Assembly (NCBI GenBank): GCA_031363055.1
Contig: JANLTP010000044.1
Span: 1 to 14,528 of the forward strand
Direction of reading: 5' to 3'
Origin: JANLTP01 sp031363055
Lineage (GTDB): Bacteria > Pseudomonadota > Gammaproteobacteria > Burkholderiales > Burkholderiaceae_E
Length of the DNA: 14,528 nt
The position numbers and the translations under genes are program-made. Below are positions 13,283 to 14,528 of the stretch, piece after piece. Position 1 is the first letter of the stretch, and the number at the start of each line of letters is the position of its first letter. The notes beneath the pieces were generated by a model. That model was not told the DNA's origin and made no database searches. It saw only the letters and a list, made by a program, of their open reading frames with translations.

Positions 13283-14311
13283 TCATCCAAATCGCCGGGT
13301 ATACGCAACAAATTCATCAAGCTTGGCCCGCGCCGCGCCAGACGCGATGGTTTCGCGCGCCAGCTTGATGCCTTCGGCAATCGAGCCGACGCAATTGGCC
13401 GCATAGAGACCAGCGCCGGCGTTGAGCATCACAATCTCACGCGGTGTGCCCTCTTTGTTATCCAGCGCCTCAAGCACCATATCTTTCGACTCGGTCGAGT
13501 CAGCGACGCGCAAACCACGGTTGCTGATCATCGACAAACCAAAGTCCTCCGGGTGTATATCGTACTCGGTCACCTTGCCATCTTTGAGTTCGCCCACTGC
13601 GGTGGCGGCACCCAGTGAAACTTCGTCCATGCCATCCCTGCCCCAAACCACCAGTGCATGTTGGGCACCCAGGCGTTGCAGTACGCGCACCTGAATGCCG
13701 ACCAGATCGGAATGAAAAACGCCCATCAAGATATTCGGCGCCGAGGCCGGGTTGGTCAAGGGTCCGAGAATATTGAAGATCGTTCGCACACCCATTTCCT
13801 TGCGGATCGGCGCAACGTTTTTCATCGCCGGATGATGATTCGGCGCAAACATGAATCCCAAGCCAGTGGCGTTGATGCATTCGGCAACCTGTTCGGAATT
13901 GAGCATGATGTTCGCGCCCAAGGCCTCGAGCACATCAGCCGCGCCGGACTTGGACGATACCCCGCGATTGCCGTGCTTGGCCACCGTCGCGCCCGCCGCC
14001 GCTGCGACGAACATCGATGCGGTCGAGATATTGAAGGTGTGCGAACCATCGCCGCCGGTGCCGACGATATCGACAAAATGCGGGCCACCATCAACCTCCA
14101 CCTTGTTCGAGAATTCGCGCATGACTTCGGCCGCCGCGCTGATTTCGCCAATGGTTTCCTTTTTGACCCGCAGGCTGGTGATGATGGCGGCGGACATGAC
14201 CGGCGACATTTCGCCGCTCATGATCATACGCATGACCTTGAGCATTTCGTCATGAAAAATTTCACGATGCTCGATGCAGCGCTGCAAGGCTTCCTGGGCT
14301 GTGATGGGCAT
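13283..14311 (-). CDS. trpD: Anthranilate phosphoribosyltransferase
   Basis: The 342-residue cytosolic enzyme joins anthranilate to phosphoribosyl pyrophosphate to give phosphoribosyl-anthranilate, the second committed step of tryptophan synthesis. Seen in the sequence are the PRPP-binding GTGGDGSHTFNIST (84-97), KHGNRGVSSKSG (112-123), the anthranilate-binding arginine region APIRKEMGVRTIFNILGPLTNP, and the metal-binding acidic pair DE at 229-230 (GRDGMDEVSLG). The length is normal, and there is no fused glutaminase domain. It starts at ATG 14311, 44 bases after the trpG stop. The sequence is close to Oxalobacteraceae/Burkholderiaceae TrpD as I recall it, which supports the taxonomic placement. 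Confidence 0.97.
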   Translation of the reverse strand: MPITAQEALQRCIEHREIFHDEMLKVMRMIMSGEMSPVMSAAIITSLRVKKETIGEISAAAEVMREFSNKVEVDGGPHFVDIVGTGGDGSHTFNISTASMFVAAAAGATVAKHGNRGVSSKSGAADVLEALGANIMLNSEQVAECINATGLGFMFAPNHHPAMKNVAPIRKEMGVRTIFNILGPLTNPASAPNILMGVFHSDLVGIQVRVLQRLGAQHALVVWGRDGMDEVSLGAATAVGELKDGKVTEYDIHPEDFGLSMISNRGLRVADSTESKDMVLEALDNKEGTPREIVMLNAGAGLYAANCVGSIAEGIKLARETIASGAARAKLDEFVAYTRRFG

Positions 14312-14355
14312 TTTATTGACTCGCTGTCCGCAAAAGAATGTTCATCTTCAAAAAA

Positions 14356-14528
14356 TCACTTCGTCTTCAAGAAATTATTCAGCAGCTCGCGGCCGTACTC
14401 GGTCGCTATCGATTCCGGGTGAAACTGTACGCCTTCGACCGGCAGCTCGCGGTGCCGCAGGCCCATGATTTCGCCATCTTCGGTCCAGGCGGTGACTTGC
14501 AGGCAATCGGGCAAGGACTCACGCTCGA
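14356..14528 (-). CDS. trpG: Anthranilate synthase component II (glutamine amidotransferase), C-terminal part
   Basis: Only the last 56 or so residues are in the window; the gene enters from the right edge. The stretch ELPVEGVQFHPESIATEYGR contains the conserved His and Glu of the class I glutaminase triad (the HPES motif); the nucleophilic Cys lies outside. The protein ends NNFLKTK at a TGA (14356-14358). TrpG releases ammonia from glutamine for TrpE. PabA has the same HPES motif, but the adjacent trpD and trpC favour TrpG; in many betaproteobacteria one protein serves both pathways. Confidence 0.93.
   Translation of the reverse strand, partial: ERESLPDCLQVTAWTEDGEIMGLRHRELPVEGVQFHPESIATEYGRELLNNFLKTK

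Overview
The window reads as chromosomal DNA of a GC-rich betaproteobacterium, most likely Burkholderiales. The TrpD sequence closely resembles those I know from Oxalobacteraceae and Burkholderiaceae, and the gene order trpG-trpD-trpC fits that group. This placement comes from recalled family sequences, not from a search. Nearly all genes lie on the minus strand, so the window is best read from right to left.

Right end (14528 to 11981): the tail of trpG, then trpD and trpC, followed by a RidA/YjgF-family gene that may be the last member of the tryptophan operon. Positions 11839-11980 separate this block from a convergent plus-strand gene and hold two inverted repeats.

Middle (11838 to 10273): two plus-strand genes. 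One encodes a cupin-like protein of unknown function and ends in a 16-bp perfect palindrome. The other (11386-11838) has lower GC and looks like a collapsed toxin-antitoxin operon: the first ~46 residues of a RelE/HigB-type (Gp49-like) toxin are fused in frame to a nearly complete HigA-type helix-turn-helix antitoxin. A perfect inverted repeat sits just upstream and looks like its operator. Upstream of the cupin gene is a short stretch (10368-10538) that reads like the C-terminus of a lost protein.

Left (10272 to 1): a long minus-strand run, probably one or two operons. It starts with two acyl-CoA genes, a TesB-like thioesterase and an enoyl-CoA hydratase/isomerase family protein. It continues with a tightly packed, often overlapping set: a Rossmann-fold NAD-dependent epimerase-like protein, a double-domain GNAT acetyltransferase, a DapA-family aldolase/lyase, an enolase-superfamily enzyme, a three-part NMT1/SsuABC-like ABC importer (permease, binding protein, ATPase), a xylose-isomerase-like TIM-barrel protein, and the start of a second enolase-like protein that runs off the window. 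ATGA and GTGA overlaps and 1-4 nt gaps point to translational coupling. Together they look like an uptake and catabolism module for an unidentified small molecule, probably a hydroxy or sugar acid. The substrate cannot be read from the sequence.

A recurring oddity is short in-frame tandem repetition at gene ends and linkers: five 15-bp units in the leftmost gene, five 15-bp units at the N-terminus of the DapA-family gene, a 21-bp duplication of the permease start, an 18-bp duplication in the binding-protein signal peptide, and degenerate 12-13-bp units between trpC and the RidA gene.
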